From Pseudogymnoascus destructans (lineage: Eukaryota; Ascomycota; Leotiomycetes; Thelebolales; Thelebolaceae), in assembly GCF_001641265.1 (NCBI RefSeq), contig NW_020167557.1, positions 62,001 through 126,000 on the forward strand: a stretch of 64,000 nucleotides of DNA, in the 5' to 3' direction. Below, in pieces: positions 21,607-33,435 of the stretch. The position numbers and the translations under genes are program-made. Under the pieces are notes generated by a model that was not told the DNA's origin, did no database searches, and saw only the letters and a program-made list of their open reading frames with translations. Position 1 is the first letter of the stretch; every line of letters starts with the position of its first letter.

Positions 21607-22496
21607 TGTCATACTGACATTCGTTGCACTCAGTTTGCTATCAAACTCAAGAGCAAACTTAGAAATCTCCTCCTCAAACCTACAAGTCACTATACATATT
21701 TTGGCTTATCACACCAACAACAAGAGCAATACTACTCAACGATTGCTACAACCATCTATGATTCATTACACGTCATCGCTCCTTAGTTACTGGGCTGATA
21801 TTACCACATAGCATATCTCTACAACCCTCTATGATTCATTACATGACATCACTCATACTACCACATGACATATCTCTATCAACGAGAGGCCTAGGAACAT
21901 GAACGATAGCTCCAAAAGCTTCTACAACCCTCTATGATTCATTCACGTCATCGCTCCTTAGTTAACCACAAGATTGGTTAAGTTATGACATAATTTGTCT
22001 ATAGGGGTACGACCTTGGACCTCCTTTCACTTCCTATAGGCTAGGAACCTAGGAGATGGTTCTATGGGATTCTCTTACGTCGACTACAGTTACCAAGCCT
22101 GGTTAGTCATGGAAAGTCTTGGAAAATGAGAGAACTACACTCTTTTAGCATAAATAGGATTGCCCTTTCCTTAAGAAAGGGCAAGCAGACAATACAGTAA
22201 ATTGACTATCACATACTTCCACGTCTTTTCCAAGCTTCCAAGCATTGATCTTGTTACTCCTTGTTTCTGAAAAGTCAGTGAGGTGTTAACCTCTGACTTA
22301 CCCCTGAGTTCCCAGACTCAACATTTGTTGCAACTTGTCTGAACCACTTCACTACATCACACACCTGATTGCTGCGTTGTGGAATAGTCTAAGCTACAAC
22401 CCTTTGGCTCTGTTTCCTAAGACAGTGTGTTGTCTTAGTAAATTCATCCCTTCCTTGGGTGGCTAGATTCTCACATCTGGTGCACCCACCATTACA
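21607..22496 (+). mobile_element. Solo LTR (same family, opposite orientation)
   Basis: 890 bp starting TGTCATACTGACATTCG and ending CCACCATTACA, i.e. the reverse complement of the chromovirus LTR. It interrupts P1. The flanks ATTGG and AGACT are not a target duplication, so the site was rearranged after insertion. It has one copy of the 16-bp repeat that is triplicated in the young element. Confidence 0.9.
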
Positions 22497-22680
22497 AGAC
22501 TCAACATTTGTTATAACTTGTCTAAACTACTCCACTACATCATACACCTGATTGCTGCGTTGTGGAATAGTCTAAGCTATGACCCTTTGGCTCTGTTTCC
22601 TAAGACAGTGTGTTGTCTTAGTAAAATCATCCCCTTCCTTGGGTGGCTGGATTCTCACATCTGGTGCACCCACCATTACA
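22497..22680 (+). repeat. Truncated second LTR end in tandem
   Basis: 184 bp matching the last part of the same LTR (from AGACTCAACATTTGTT to CCACCATTACA), directly abutting the solo LTR in the same orientation. Confidence 0.85.
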
Positions 22681-23074
22681 ACAGGCGGATCACCATATGT
22701 ACCTATATACGACGACATCTCCAGCTTCAAATTATCATATATTACGCTATATACAGCAGCTAACTACTCTAGGATAAAGCTACACCATCGCAGCTGCTAC
22801 ACTCACGAGTGTAGCAGCTGCTGAAGTGGCCTAATGGGCTGAAGTCCTCCCATTAAACCTTTGTGTAGTCAGTTGTCCACTTTAGGCTTAGCTTACTTAG
22901 TTTAGCTTCAAGCGTGGCGTTGATAATCTGCACCGCCATATGTTAGTCACGTGTTCTCGCGTTATCGTTATCGCCTCACACAACGCGCTTTTGCGCCTGC
23001 GCCACATCTTCAAGCCGCATCACCATCAGTCGCGTTCAATGAACCTATGTTTCATAACGAAAATCGCCGCGACG
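22681..23074. other. Spacer with perfect hairpin
   Basis: No gene. It contains a 15-bp-stem perfect inverted repeat at 22790-22821 (GCAGCTGCTACACTC, 2-nt loop), the inverted partner of the 13872-13908 sequence, and the promoter of the zinc-finger gene. Confidence 0.5.
22790..22821. repeat. Perfect inverted repeat (15-bp arms)
   Basis: GCAGCTGCTACACTC-AC-GAGTGTAGCAGCTGC. Its right arm and the following TGCTGAAGTGGCCTA correspond, inverted, to the sequence left of the P1 nest. Confidence 0.8.
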
Positions 23075-24259
23075 ATGGGAATAGGCACCACGACAATGGT
23101 GTCGTCGGTGTTGGGTAAAAGGTAAGCGTTACCTTCTACAAATTCACACTCAACCACCCACTTCTAACACTTTTCCAGGTCGCGTATGCGAACATACGCA
23201 AACCGCGTTAGGAAAGACAGAGCGGATGCACCAGCAAAGATAGTCTGTATTGAAGTTGTCAATCCTCTGCAAGACATTACGAACGTCCTCCCTGTCGCGC
23301 CTCTGCCGGCGCCGAAAAGCAAAAGGTCAATTACAGACTATTTCGCAAAACCAACAGCTTCAGCAAACCCCTCATCCTCTGACACCAACCCCTCATCTGA
23401 TCAGCCCCAAGAACACATCCATTCCAGCACTTCCTCTTCGTCGACAACTCTCCCATCTTCACCATCTCCTTTGGAACCATATCATACCGGCATAAAGCCA
23501 CAAAGTCGAAAACGTCGGAGGTTAACGACAAGGCCTCGGGCTATCCAAGCAACAAGACCTCAAACCAACAAACCGGACAAAATGATGTCTCCTGAAGACT
23601 ACGATGGTCCTGTATTTAGCAGCGACTCAGACAGTTCCTATTCTTCCAGCTGGGAGGGTAGTATTGTCGACGGATACACTACAGCCCAGGATGCTACGAC
23701 CCAGGGCAACCTCGCCAAACATCCCATGGCTACCGCGATCTTTCGATCTAACTCATTTACGAGCTCTCCTTCCAAGGGTCCTAAGGAGACCGGAAGAGCT
23801 CGATCCAAGACGAGGGCAGGTGGGGAGGGTATGGTTGGAGAATTTTCCGACATGGTCTACCCCATTCCAGCCAACTACAGCTATCTCATCATGCCTCCTC
23901 GGGCCTCTACGACTCCCACCGAAGGCTCTAAGGGTCTTGGAAGAGCTCGATCCAATACAACAGCGGGCCGTGATGCTGAGAAGGCTTACCCGATTCCAGC
24001 TTACTCTGATTCTTCCAGCAAGACTGATGTTACCCTAGCTAGACCCAGCAATGGAGGAAATGAGGGCGGACAGAAGGAGAATACCAAACCTAGCAAACTT
24101 GTTCAAACCCAGATCAACCTTGGCCAGAATCCCATCACCACTTGCAACGTCTGCAAATTCACACTCAACCGTACCGTCGTTGAGGACGTCAAGGCCCACG
24201 ACAAATTTCACCAGGCGTTTGTTAACCTTGCCGAGAAGCTTGATATGGATGAATTCTAA
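23075..24259 (+). CDS. Eco1/ESCO-like zinc-finger protein lacking the acetyltransferase domain
   Basis: Two exons (23075-23121, 23179-24259) give 375 aa; in-frame ATGs at 23096 and upstream of 23075 leave the start uncertain. Near the N-terminus KRSITDYF (about residues 62-69) fits a PCNA-interacting PIP box with Lys in place of Gln. The middle is Ser/Pro/Thr-rich and contains an imperfect internal repeat (KETGRARSKTRAG and KGLGRARSNTTAG, each followed by YPIPA). The C-terminus has QTQINLGQNPITTCNVCKF then H-x3-H (about residues 337-358), the C2H2 finger that precedes the acetyltransferase in cohesin acetyltransferases. The protein stops about 15 residues after the finger and no GNAT-like sequence follows. 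It may be a truncated paralogue or a stand-alone PCNA-binding protein. Confidence 0.75.
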
Positions 24260-24892
24260 AGACACAAGAAGTTTGATGGGTTTTGCGCCGAGACAGTTAC
24301 AAGCACATATCGGTGTCCAGGCTTGAGCTTTGTTACAGGTTCATTCATGCGGAGTTAGGTTTCGGGGGTTTGGGGTGTCAGGCATATTCACGAGGTCGGC
24401 ATATTCATGGGGTCAGGCATATTCACGGGCGTCGGCGCATTATACCCTACAATTGTGATTACTAGCTAGGTATATTGCTTCAATGAAATCCTGACTTGTA
24501 CATTCTGTCTTCCGTATATGATTGTACCGACTGGTCGATCCCAGTCTTCAGCCTCGATTATGGCAATCTATGTCGCCGTTTCCAGTTCATGGATGATCGT
24601 AATCATGCTTGTAGTCTGTACATGGAGCAACAAAGAATGGAACACAGGCAGTGAAGAAATTCTATAATTGTTCAGAGTTTAGATTATCATATCCGTGTTT
24701 CTTTAATCTGCAAATACAAGCTTTAAAGGTGAGGTACCAAAAACGTCAGCTTGGTCCAAGCGTCGTGATAAGCCGCACCGCATCGGTGACGTCCCGACTG
24801 TCACGCTCTCTAAATGCAACGCATCGCAATCCTCTTCAATGGCGCCCATATGACCAGAAAACAATTGATGTTACTGCAGTAGGCTGGGCACG
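24260..24892. other. Intergenic
   Basis: 3' flank of the zinc-finger gene and 5' flank of the next gene. There is a short imperfect repeat of GGCATATTCAYGG at about 24380-24430. No gene supported. Confidence 0.5.
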
Positions 24893-26431
24893 ATGGCCGA
24901 CTTCCACGGCTCTTCGAACCCCTTTCGGCGCAGGACGCCCGCCATCCAAACGAACACAGAGAATGGAACAAAGGCAGAGGAAAGCACAGTGACTAGGCAA
25001 CTACCCATCGATCAACCGATGCCGCATGGAGATGCGCCGATCAAAAATAACGACAAACCGGTGAAGCATGTTAGGGTGCAGTCGCCGCCGCCGAGCAGCC
25101 CGGAGGATGCCATAGAGGATAAATCCCATACGCCACTCCCACAGGGAGAGGGCCATGCACTTGGCCATGACCCATTTGAGTCCGTTATGTCCGATGAATC
25201 GTCAGATGATAATGATGAAGAAATACCACCGATAATTGCTGCCAGCAATGATGGAAGAGCGCCTATACCACCGATAAGCTGTGCCGGCAATGATGGGAGA
25301 ACGTCTATGAACCCGTTCAGCAAGACATTAGCTACGTTAGAACGGACGGAGGGCAAGGAGTCGACCGGCGAAACTCCACCGGTGGGGTCGGGAAAGGCAG
25401 CTATGGATGTGGAATCTTTTAAGCGTCTACTCATGACTGGAAGCAGCGGTATCCCAGCTCCTGAATCTCTACCCGGCCCTCCCGCGCAATCAGCGCACAC
25501 AGGGCCGACAGACGGAAGCAGCACAGAGGCATCATCGGTCTCACGGCACTCGATCTTTGAGAACATCCAAGAGAATCTGCCCGAGTCACCCCGAACCTCA
25601 CACGAAGTCTCCGATGCAAATGACGAGCCGCGGCGTATGCCGCCAACCCTCCAGCGCTCTGCCTCCGGAAGGAAAAAGCCGCCACCACCCAGCTCACGGC
25701 ATGGGAAACTCATAAACGTGCAACTAAGAGACAACGCGCGGCCTCATTCTCTCTATTTAACATCTACATCCGCCCCGTCACCCCTATCAACCACAATCCC
25801 TACACCAACCGCCGCGGAACGGTCGGCCACCGACCTCAACAAGCCCCTTCCACCCAACCCCTCCCGCGCAAGCCACGACTCAGATCGTGAATCCGTCTTT
25901 GACTGCGAATCGGTCGGGAAGGCGCCGGAGCCGTCTTCTCCATCCAACTTACTACGACGTAAACCCGCACCTGCACCTCCCTCAGCACGCCGCCATGGCC
26001 ATCCTGTCGCCGACCCAAACTCCCCGCACCTATCTCCCAAACGCCTCACCAACATGGGCGACGACAGCCGCAACAGCTCAACGCAGGATCTATCATCATT
26101 GCATCCCTCCACCAACCAACAGGCAACCTTTAAAGCCCCCCCACCTCCGCCGCTCCGCCGCCCAGGCTCCATCAGAAACTCCGTTATCTCCCCACCGTTT
26201 ATAACATCCGAGCTCGAAAACGCCCCTTCGATGCCCCGCGCCCCATCCACTCCCTCTAAGCGCCTCTCCGTCGTCCCCCCTGCCCCTCCTCGGCCCCGCG
26301 GCGCAAGCGGGGCAAGCGTCGACGCCAACCTCCCCAACCCTGCCGCGTCGACCACCGAACACCCAGACATCCTCGCTGACCTCGGCGCTCTTCAGAGGGA
26401 GATCGACGCCCTTCGCGGGCGTGAAGCTTGA
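24893..26431 (+). CDS. Intrinsically disordered proline-rich fungal protein
   Basis: Single exon, 512 aa, starting MADFHGSSNPFRRRTP. Nearly the whole protein is low complexity: Pro/Ser-rich with PPPSSPED, PPPPPLRRPGS and PPAPPRPRG runs (candidate SH3 or WW ligands), acidic patches and three NPF/DPF tripeptides (SNPFRR, HDPFES, MNPFSK) of the kind bound by EH domains in endocytosis. It ends in a short helix LGALQREIDALRGREA. I recognise no catalytic domain. A role as an endocytic or cytoskeletal adaptor is inference from the motifs only. A long antisense frame here is a shadow. Confidence 0.65.
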   Translation: MADFHGSSNPFRRRTPAIQTNTENGTKAEESTVTRQLPIDQPMPHGDAPIKNNDKPVKHVRVQSPPPSSPEDAIEDKSHTPLPQGEGHALGHDPFESVMSDESSDDNDEEIPPIIAASNDGRAPIPPISCAGNDGRTSMNPFSKTLATLERTEGKESTGETPPVGSGKAAMDVESFKRLLMTGSSGIPAPESLPGPPAQSAHTGPTDGSSTEASSVSRHSIFENIQENLPESPRTSHEVSDANDEPRRMPPTLQRSASGRKKPPPPSSRHGKLINVQLRDNARPHSLYLTSTSAPSPLSTTIPTPTAAERSATDLNKPLPPNPSRASHDSDRESVFDCESVGKAPEPSSPSNLLRRKPAPAPPSARRHGHPVADPNSPHLSPKRLTNMGDDSRNSSTQDLSSLHPSTNQQATFKAPPPPPLRRPGSIRNSVISPPFITSELENAPSMPRAPSTPSKRLSVVPPAPPRPRGASGASVDANLPNPAASTTEHPDILADLGALQREIDALRGREA

Positions 26432-26665
26432 GCATCTCCAGTGCTTGAGATGCCGAAATCCGCTCAGACGGGTTGAACCTCATCAGGCCCTTTATGATTG
26501 GGAGGAGAGGCTTTAGGTCTTCTCGGGGACTCTTTACTCGAATCTTCGCTCAAATTTTGATTGCGGATTTGGGCCATTGTTGCCTGTTATCAGTGATCTC
26601 GGCGTTAGCTGTTGCTCTCACTGGACTCTTTGGATGGGAGTATGGACATCTTCTTCTCTATAGTT
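26432..26665. other. Intergenic
   Basis: Short spacer. Nothing supported. Confidence 0.4.
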
Positions 26666-28351
26666 TTAGATCAAAACAATAAAAAGGCGCTTACCTTCCA
26701 GGGGCTCCCGTCCGGCTTTCGAACTCATGTCCCTGTATTTCTCCTGCCATTCGGCAGACAAATCCTCGACGAAATTAATCATCTGCGCTACCAGGTCATT
26801 GACATCCCAATCTGAAATGGCATCCCTCCAAATACAAAGAAGTATATCTACATAACACGTATTAGTTCTACCAGTGGATAAATTTTTGAGGGAGCACTCG
26901 TATATTCTCACCGCGAATCCCACGCGCCACAAATCGAGTCTGTAGTAAAATCTGTCGGTGAAGATCGTTTCCGGCACCCTCAACACTCCAGGCTGCGCGA
27001 TCCGTTCCTGTTCCGCGCCCTGGGTGAAGGCCTTCCCTAAAGTAATTCAATTTATCCTATATACTGTAGTCTACTGTCGAGTTTTCCTGCCCGTTGCGCA
27101 AAAGCCCGAAGGCCCAGTCACCAAAAACACCGCACGATTTGCGCGCGGTCGCAATATCTCGGTCCTTCCTTCAACAAAATTGGAATTCGGTTTGTAACAC
27201 CTGGCCTGGGACAGGTCGTGGCTAATCATACCTCCTTCCGCGACACCGATCTTGGGTGTGTGGATAGCAATGATATCATAATAGCACCTCGACCTGGTTT
27301 CATGGCAATCCGTCAATCCATTGGGGAAGTTGCAAGGTTGACCATTATCATCATAAATCCAAGGTGCGTCCATAGAGGAAGGCACCGTTGCCAAGAAAAG
27401 TGGAAGTTCGACCAACTCCCAAGATATAGTACACGCACCTTCCCAGACGACACTTGATAATGGTCCCTATCCTTGGCAAGCGCACCGATGTCATCTCTAC
27501 CTGCAATAGTGCTTATCAGATACATGTAGCATTATTTGAAGATAATATCAGAGTACGTACCTGAACCCGGGCAATTTCGTTGTAGAAGTTTGACTTGTGT
27601 TGAGGAGGAATTGGAATCTCGCCGTTATGAGTTGCATAGCCACCACTAGCGTCCATAGCGACGTTCCCAGGTAAGAATTCCATTAGGATAAATGCATTAG
27701 GATAAATGCGACCCCAACTAGATTGTTGCTCGTGGTGCCCGTGCTGATCAGGATTCGCCATCATTTGGCGTCCTCATTGTCCAACACATATACCTTCGCC
27801 GAATCGAAAGGCGTCTTGATGAGTCTATCCTCAAGAGAGCTGGTCATAAGGCAGCGCACTATCTTCCGACGTTACCTGCTTTGCGAGATCGACATATGTA
27901 CTGTCCTTATTATAAAACTCGGGATTGGCCGCATGGGACCATCGCTGCTCCCAGATTCCATAGGCTTGGGTGAGGCTAGGATGGCTGAATTCGAGCTTCG
28001 TGTTCTTAGCATTTATGAAGAGCGTTGCGCCTCGAAATCGATGGAAGCCAAGGTTCACCTCAATAGTCTCAAGGATGAGAGTCCAGAGCGGGTCGAGATA
28101 TTGTGGCTGTATGGGATGCTTGAGGAGCTGCTCTCTAGCGGGCTCTTTCCGGGTAAGGCCTTCCGCAGATACCGCAATAGAGTTGACGTCGGCGACGCGG
28201 GCTGAGGCAGGATAATGTTGCAGGATATTAGACGACCCATTAAGCTAGAGCTCCTGATCTTGACGGCTAAGATATGGGAGTGCTCATGGTCGCTGTCCTC
28301 ATGCAGGTCGGGGAAGAATCTAAGCATGCGTAGTTCGTTCATGCCAATCAC
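26666..28351 (-). pseudogene. Decayed phosphotransferase (APH/kinase-like) gene remnant
   Basis: Minus-strand pieces follow the order of one gene. 28160-27831 reads LWTLILETIEVNLGFHRFRG to VTSEDSALPYDQLS. 27825-27764 reads RLIKTPFDSAKVYVLDNEDAK then TGA. 27764-27563 reads YPNAFILMEFLPGNVAMD to YNEIARVQ. After an intron come VEMTSVRLPRIGTIIK and ELVELPLFLATVPSSMDAPW. This resembles fungal aminoglycoside-phosphotransferase-like proteins. Between GTIIK (about 27460) and the WELVEL segment (about 27425) the expected catalytic HxD loop region is absent. There are also a frameshift after DQLS, a nonsense codon and a 15-bp duplication (GCATTTATCCTAAT, twice). Family assignment is from memory of motifs, so moderate. 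Confidence 0.55.
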
Positions 28352-29339
28352 GTTTCCAAAACAGTAGTGAGGGATCTTATGCAGAGGGACATATCTATTG
28401 GATGCATTTCCCTAAGTAGTGTATCTAGGGACCTTCAGCACAAAATGTATGTCGCCTGTTAGGGTCAGAATGGGATGGACCTTTGGCAACCAATTGATCC
28501 CTTGTCGTGCAAAGCCGAGACTGTTGGGAAAGCAACAAGTGCTATCGATGTCAAACGTCGTTTTTGGCAGGCGGTTTTTTTTGCTGGTTGTGTGATGCTG
28601 CGACAAGCAGAGGTTATGGGGCAGTCTCAGCATCCTTGGGGGCTCGTCCCTTCAAACGCAGCCTGGCAGTCAACGACACGGAAGTCGGTTGCCTTCATCA
28701 GCTTAGCGCTGCCCAAGACGTCTAGAAGCGGTGTTCCTCCGTTGAAACTCCCGTGGATGAGAGGGGTAATATCAGCCATGGAAGAACACCTAGAATGGAC
28801 ATCAGGGCGCTGGTGATGCACCTAGTGGTTCCGGTCAGCTTGCTAATGCTGTTCGTGTGTACAACCTTGGAACTTTCGGAGTTGTTTGGCCAGCTTGAAG
28901 GCCGTCCGCTCTTGTGGATGGTTGTTAGTGCTGGGGCTTGGAGCATGGCTTGACAATTGAGGTGCACGAGCTGTCAAATCATTGGTTGGCGCTCTCTGAG
29001 GTGCAGTAGGCGTCATAGGTGTGGCGTGATTCTCAATTTCAACTGGAAGCACTCCTGCTCCTGGGGGCAACTGGGGCAACGGGGGTGATGTAGATGGCAC
29101 ACGGACGGTATTCACTCCTGGTTTTCATTCAACCCAGAAGATTGTTCTTCTGGGCTGGAAATGACACACTTCGCTTACCTTTGCTGCCACTCGATCGAGG
29201 CTGAGACCCTGGACCTCCTCTTATAAAATTAACAGCTGTTAGGGTTGCGCTTGTTATATCAACCGTGTAGAACCGTACGATTAGACTCTTTCATTTGCTT
29301 ACTTAGATCCTGCCAGCTACGTCTCTATATTTTAGGTGC
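28352..29339. other. Degenerate coding remnants, unassigned
   Basis: Short minus-strand frames (for example ADITPLIHGSFNGGTPLLD at about 28780, and VHPILTLTGDIHFVLKVP at about 28480) look protein-like but are broken by stops in all frames. They may be the N-terminal part of the pseudogene to the left or of a HET-type gene. No intact gene. Confidence 0.35.
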
Positions 29340-32300
29340 CTATGCAAAGACGTCAGAAGAATAGCGATCGCTTTTCATATCCTGGAACCAGCTCTCAACC
29401 TCCTCGTCCGTCTTCGGCTTGCCAATGGTGTCGTAATGAGTCTGGAATATTTTTTTTGTCATGGCAGCGACACCCTCCCCGACCATTCTGGACCCGCAGA
29501 CAAACAACTTTGCGCCATTGTTGAAGACTTTCGCCATCTCATCTCTCTCCTCCCAGAGCCTATCCTGCACATGTCGGCAGCCCTTGCTCTCCTCCGTTGC
29601 CGTGGAAAATGCGTAGAACACTTTGACAATTCCGTCCGTCGTCCACTGTTGAAGCTCATCCTTGAAGAGCGCATCCTTTTCAGGATGCGTACAACCAATA
29701 AAGAGGTATGCCGGCGCAATCTTTCGTCCGGCTTGAAATTGAATTGCTCTTTCTTGAATGAATCCACGGAAGGGGGCAAGACCTGTTCCAGCGCAGAGCA
29801 TTATGACAGGAGTGTTCGCAATGTCCCGAGGAGGGTGAAAGTTGCTATGGCTTTCCTTCACCGTAACGTGAATCCTATCACCTTCTCCAACATTGGACAG
29901 ATAGTTTGATGCCACGCCAAGAAATCGTTTCGACCCAGTGATTTTGGATGGCGCATCTAGCACAGACCAGGTCAGGGATGCTGTTGTCGGGTCCGCCAAG
30001 GGAGTCGAAGATATCGAATACTGACGGATGCGCATGGGTGGCAGCATCGCAAGGAAGTCGCCTAAGAGCAGCTCGGCCGATGGATATTCTTCAAGCAGAT
30101 CTAGAGGGGAGCGGCGCTTCTTCGAAATCTCATCATCAAAGTCTTTTCCAGCAAGAGAAAGCACTTTCTCCCGGGTTTTCTCGTCTGGAATGGTAGCGGC
30201 AATTCGTGCGATATTCTACCTGAACGTGAGCTAGTTGATCGGGGAGGTATCCATCCTCTTTACATACCTTTCGTGTTGCCGGTTGGCTCAGTTCTACATA
30301 TGCACCTAGCACGCCCATTGCTGAAACCGGATGGCCCGTTGGCAATGTTGTGTTTGCACCAACCTTGATGGTGAGCACAGCGTCCCAAGGTAGGCTATAG
30401 CGCTTCAGGACTCGTCGGATATTCTTCTGGTCATTGATAGGGAGCACAGCTAGATAGTCTCCGGAGTTATACGACATCCCAGAAGGGAGTCTCAGGACAA
30501 TGTGTCTCTTCTCTGGTACACCTTCTGCTGTCAAAACCTGGTTGCTGATGACAATTGCTTCTTTGACATCTTGACGAAGCGTGGACTTGCGCGCATCCGT
30601 ATCGATTTCGATTTCGATAGATTCTTCTCCAGCGGCTACTTCGCCTCCAATGGAGGACCAGAGTTTCTCATCTTGCCATTTATCAAAGTCGTCGAATATG
30701 TCACCATTAGCAACGTCTCCAAGACCAGTATCTGCAATTCTTGTCGCACCCGACCTCTCAAGCTCAGCGTCTAGGAGTTTAGGTACCTTGTGAAACGTAG
30801 CGTTCCAGTCATCTAGAAATGTCAGCAGGTAACTTCATCTCAGGATATGACAACATCTCGAGGTACATACGGCTTCCACAGCCATAGACTGCAAACTTCA
30901 CACCAGTCAATGCATGGCCGCTAAGGTTCTGAACCCATTCTACAAATTGAGCAGCATTATCAGGAGGCTGCCCTTCATAACTGGAGCAAATCAGGACCAC
31001 GGGATGCTTTTTGGATATTTTGTCAACACCTGCATCTAGAGGATCGACCTGAGCACGGTAGCCGTGGCTAGACGCGACTCTTGCCAAATTCTGCGCCAAT
31101 GCTTCGCATGTCCCGGCATTTGAACCGTACAAGATTGTCAGGCTTTTCTTCGCAGTTCCAGCCGAAGAAACAATGGCTTTCCTGTCTTTCTCTTTCTTCG
31201 ATTCCGCTGACAAGTCCACGTGAAGGTTTTTCTCGAGCTGAATAGGATCGAGGTCGTGCCTCAGAGTCGCACGCATAAAGAAATCTTTTGGTTTGATGGT
31301 GAGGGTCTGCTTTATCTGTAGCTGGTAGCTTGCATCATCGAAACGGAAGTTGAAATGCTGAAGAAGCATGACTGTGGTGAGAATGGTCTCTTGCCATGCA
31401 AATGGCCTTCCAATACATCCACGCACGCCATTCCCGAAAGGCTTCCAAGCATTCCTGGGAAGTTTGGCAAATGCATCACCCAGCATTCTTTCCGGTTTGA
31501 AGAAATCTGCATCATCCCCATAGACCGCTGGGTCTCGTTGAACCTGTGGAATAACGCAAATAATTCCTTGGCCCTTTTTGATTTCATACTTCCCACCACC
31601 CAAGCAGATAGGATCCTCTGTGCTCTCTGGCCGAGCCTGCATTTGGTAGGCAATTGCAGACGGTGTGAGTCTGAGCGTTTCCCGCATGCATGCCTCTATA
31701 TAAGGGAACTTCGACATGTGGTCCACAGTGATTGGGCCACGGCCAACGACTTCATCTACTTGGCGCTGTGCAGCCTGGTACGCTGACGGGTGTTTGATGA
31801 GATTATAGAACAAAAATGATAGAAGACCGCTGGTAGTCTCGTGACCTGTGAGGTATCAGCGATGGTAACTTAGACCCAACAATGAGAAAGGGTGGCCAGC
31901 GTACCGGCAATCAGAAAAGTAATCATGTTGTTTAGTATACTCTCTTCTGTCATTTCTTCCCCAGTTTTGACATCTTTCCCTTTTAACATGGCATTTAGTA
32001 AGTCTTTTTTGTCGCTGGGATGTGCTCTACGTTCGGCAACCACTTCTCCTGCCACTTTCTTTAAAAGGGCAATGTCAGCATCATACTTTTGCTGAGCTGA
32101 GCGCATGAAATACTGCATGACGGCTGGTCGGTTTGCCCGGGCTCCAGATTCCGCTAAGAACCCAACCATAGCATTGACAAATGGATGCATCTCTTCATGG
32201 TAGAAGGAGTTGAATCTAGTCCCCATAGCGCAGCTAAAATTTAATTAATAAATGTCATGGTGGTCTAAGTCAATCTATACTTACAGCGCGATCGAGTCGA

Positions 32301-32854
32301 GGGTTAATTTTGTAAAGTCGTCTGTCACATGAATCTTCTCATTGGAACCAAATCGTGCCCATTTGATCACCAACTGCGATGCAATGTCATGCATCTCATC
32401 ATACATGCTCCGGATGGAGATTGGGCCAAATGCTATTTACATTAGCAGAGGCATAATATCACGTGCGGCGACCTACCCGGCAGTAGGACACGATGGGCAA
32501 TTTCCCAATTGTGCTCCCCGGGGTGAGCTGTGAAGAGTCCATCTTTGACGCCATTTCGAATCTGGGCTAAACTTCCTGACACTAGCTTGGTAAAACGCTT
32601 TTCATCGCAAACCTCATCCATCAAGGCATGAGTTGTGATAAATATCTTCTCGAAACCACCAATGGTAAGCTTGAAAATGGGGCCTTCATTCGGGGGAGTT
32701 CCATCAGCTCGAGAGCTTCAGCGCAGGTTCCGAGGCGTGACATACCATATGTATCCGCGAGGTTTCTAAAGGTAGTGAAACTATTCACAAGGTCGAGGTT
32801 ATGGGCATTGCCAACAATTGGCAATGGCGGCGGGCCGGGAATTGACTCTGACAT
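29340..32854 (-). CDS. Self-sufficient cytochrome P450 fused to CPR (CYP505 / P450foxy type)
   Basis: Seven exons (32854-32746, 32683-32477, 32432-32285, 32233-31905, 31845-30871, 30812-30268, 30215-29340) give 1062 aa, the normal length. The P450 half has AGHETTS (I-helix, across a splice), ETLR (ExxR) and the heme loop FGNGVRGCIG (Cys about 408). The FMN domain starts LTILYGSNAGTCEA. The FAD domain has RQYSISSTP. The NADPH domain has GTGLAPFRGFIQER and FVCGSRMVGEG, and the C-terminus is DVFA. There is no N-terminal membrane anchor, as expected of the soluble CYP505/BM3 class. Known reaction: subterminal (omega-1 to omega-3) hydroxylation of fatty acids using NADPH and O2. The lipid-related isomerase downstream may act on related substrates. 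Confidence 0.96.
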
Positions 32855-33435
32855 GGTCAATGTGTATTTCCGAGGTGAGACGTTTGATATAAATTGAAAA
32901 GAAGACCCCGAAATAACGTATTGATTAAGACCCGGGCTGCGTTGGTTCCGGCGGCACGGTCGTTAGTGCTCTGTGGTGCTGGCTACTGACTACTTATAGT
33001 TGATTATTACAGAACCTGTGTACTCTACCCCAAGACCAATAATTACCTGATTCCCACCTCTTATCCTCCTATGCATCCAAGACGTCATACTTCGCAGCAA
33101 ATAGCGCGACCGAGGTAAAGCTTCGGCAGAGGATCCGGTTGTTAGTGGGTTAGCTGTGGCGAATCCTGCAGATTAGTACGTAAACATGAGACAGGCTGGC
33201 ATCAGAGTTCACGCGTTTCTCGCGGGAAAGGCGGATGCGAAACGGCCCAACGGCAGATTCAGCCCAAGTATAGATCTACCGGCAGGTGTAAGGTCGGGCT
33301 GAATGCAAGGGTTAGGTTAGAACGATCGAGTACCCGACTTTTACACTAAGCGAGCCTTAGCAATTCACCTTCGCCTGGTCGATTTGTAATACATTACCAT
33401 GGAGACGACGGAGGAACAAAAGTTAGGAAACGCCA
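32855..33435. other. CYP505 upstream region
   Basis: About 580 bp of non-coding DNA before the minisatellite. It should contain the CYP505 promoter. No gene or clear motif. Confidence 0.5.

Noticed and set aside
25012..26370. Long minus-strand ORFs (240 and 205 aa) under the Pro-rich gene
   Set aside because: Mirror frames of a GC-rich, low-complexity coding sequence; no independent start context or motif.
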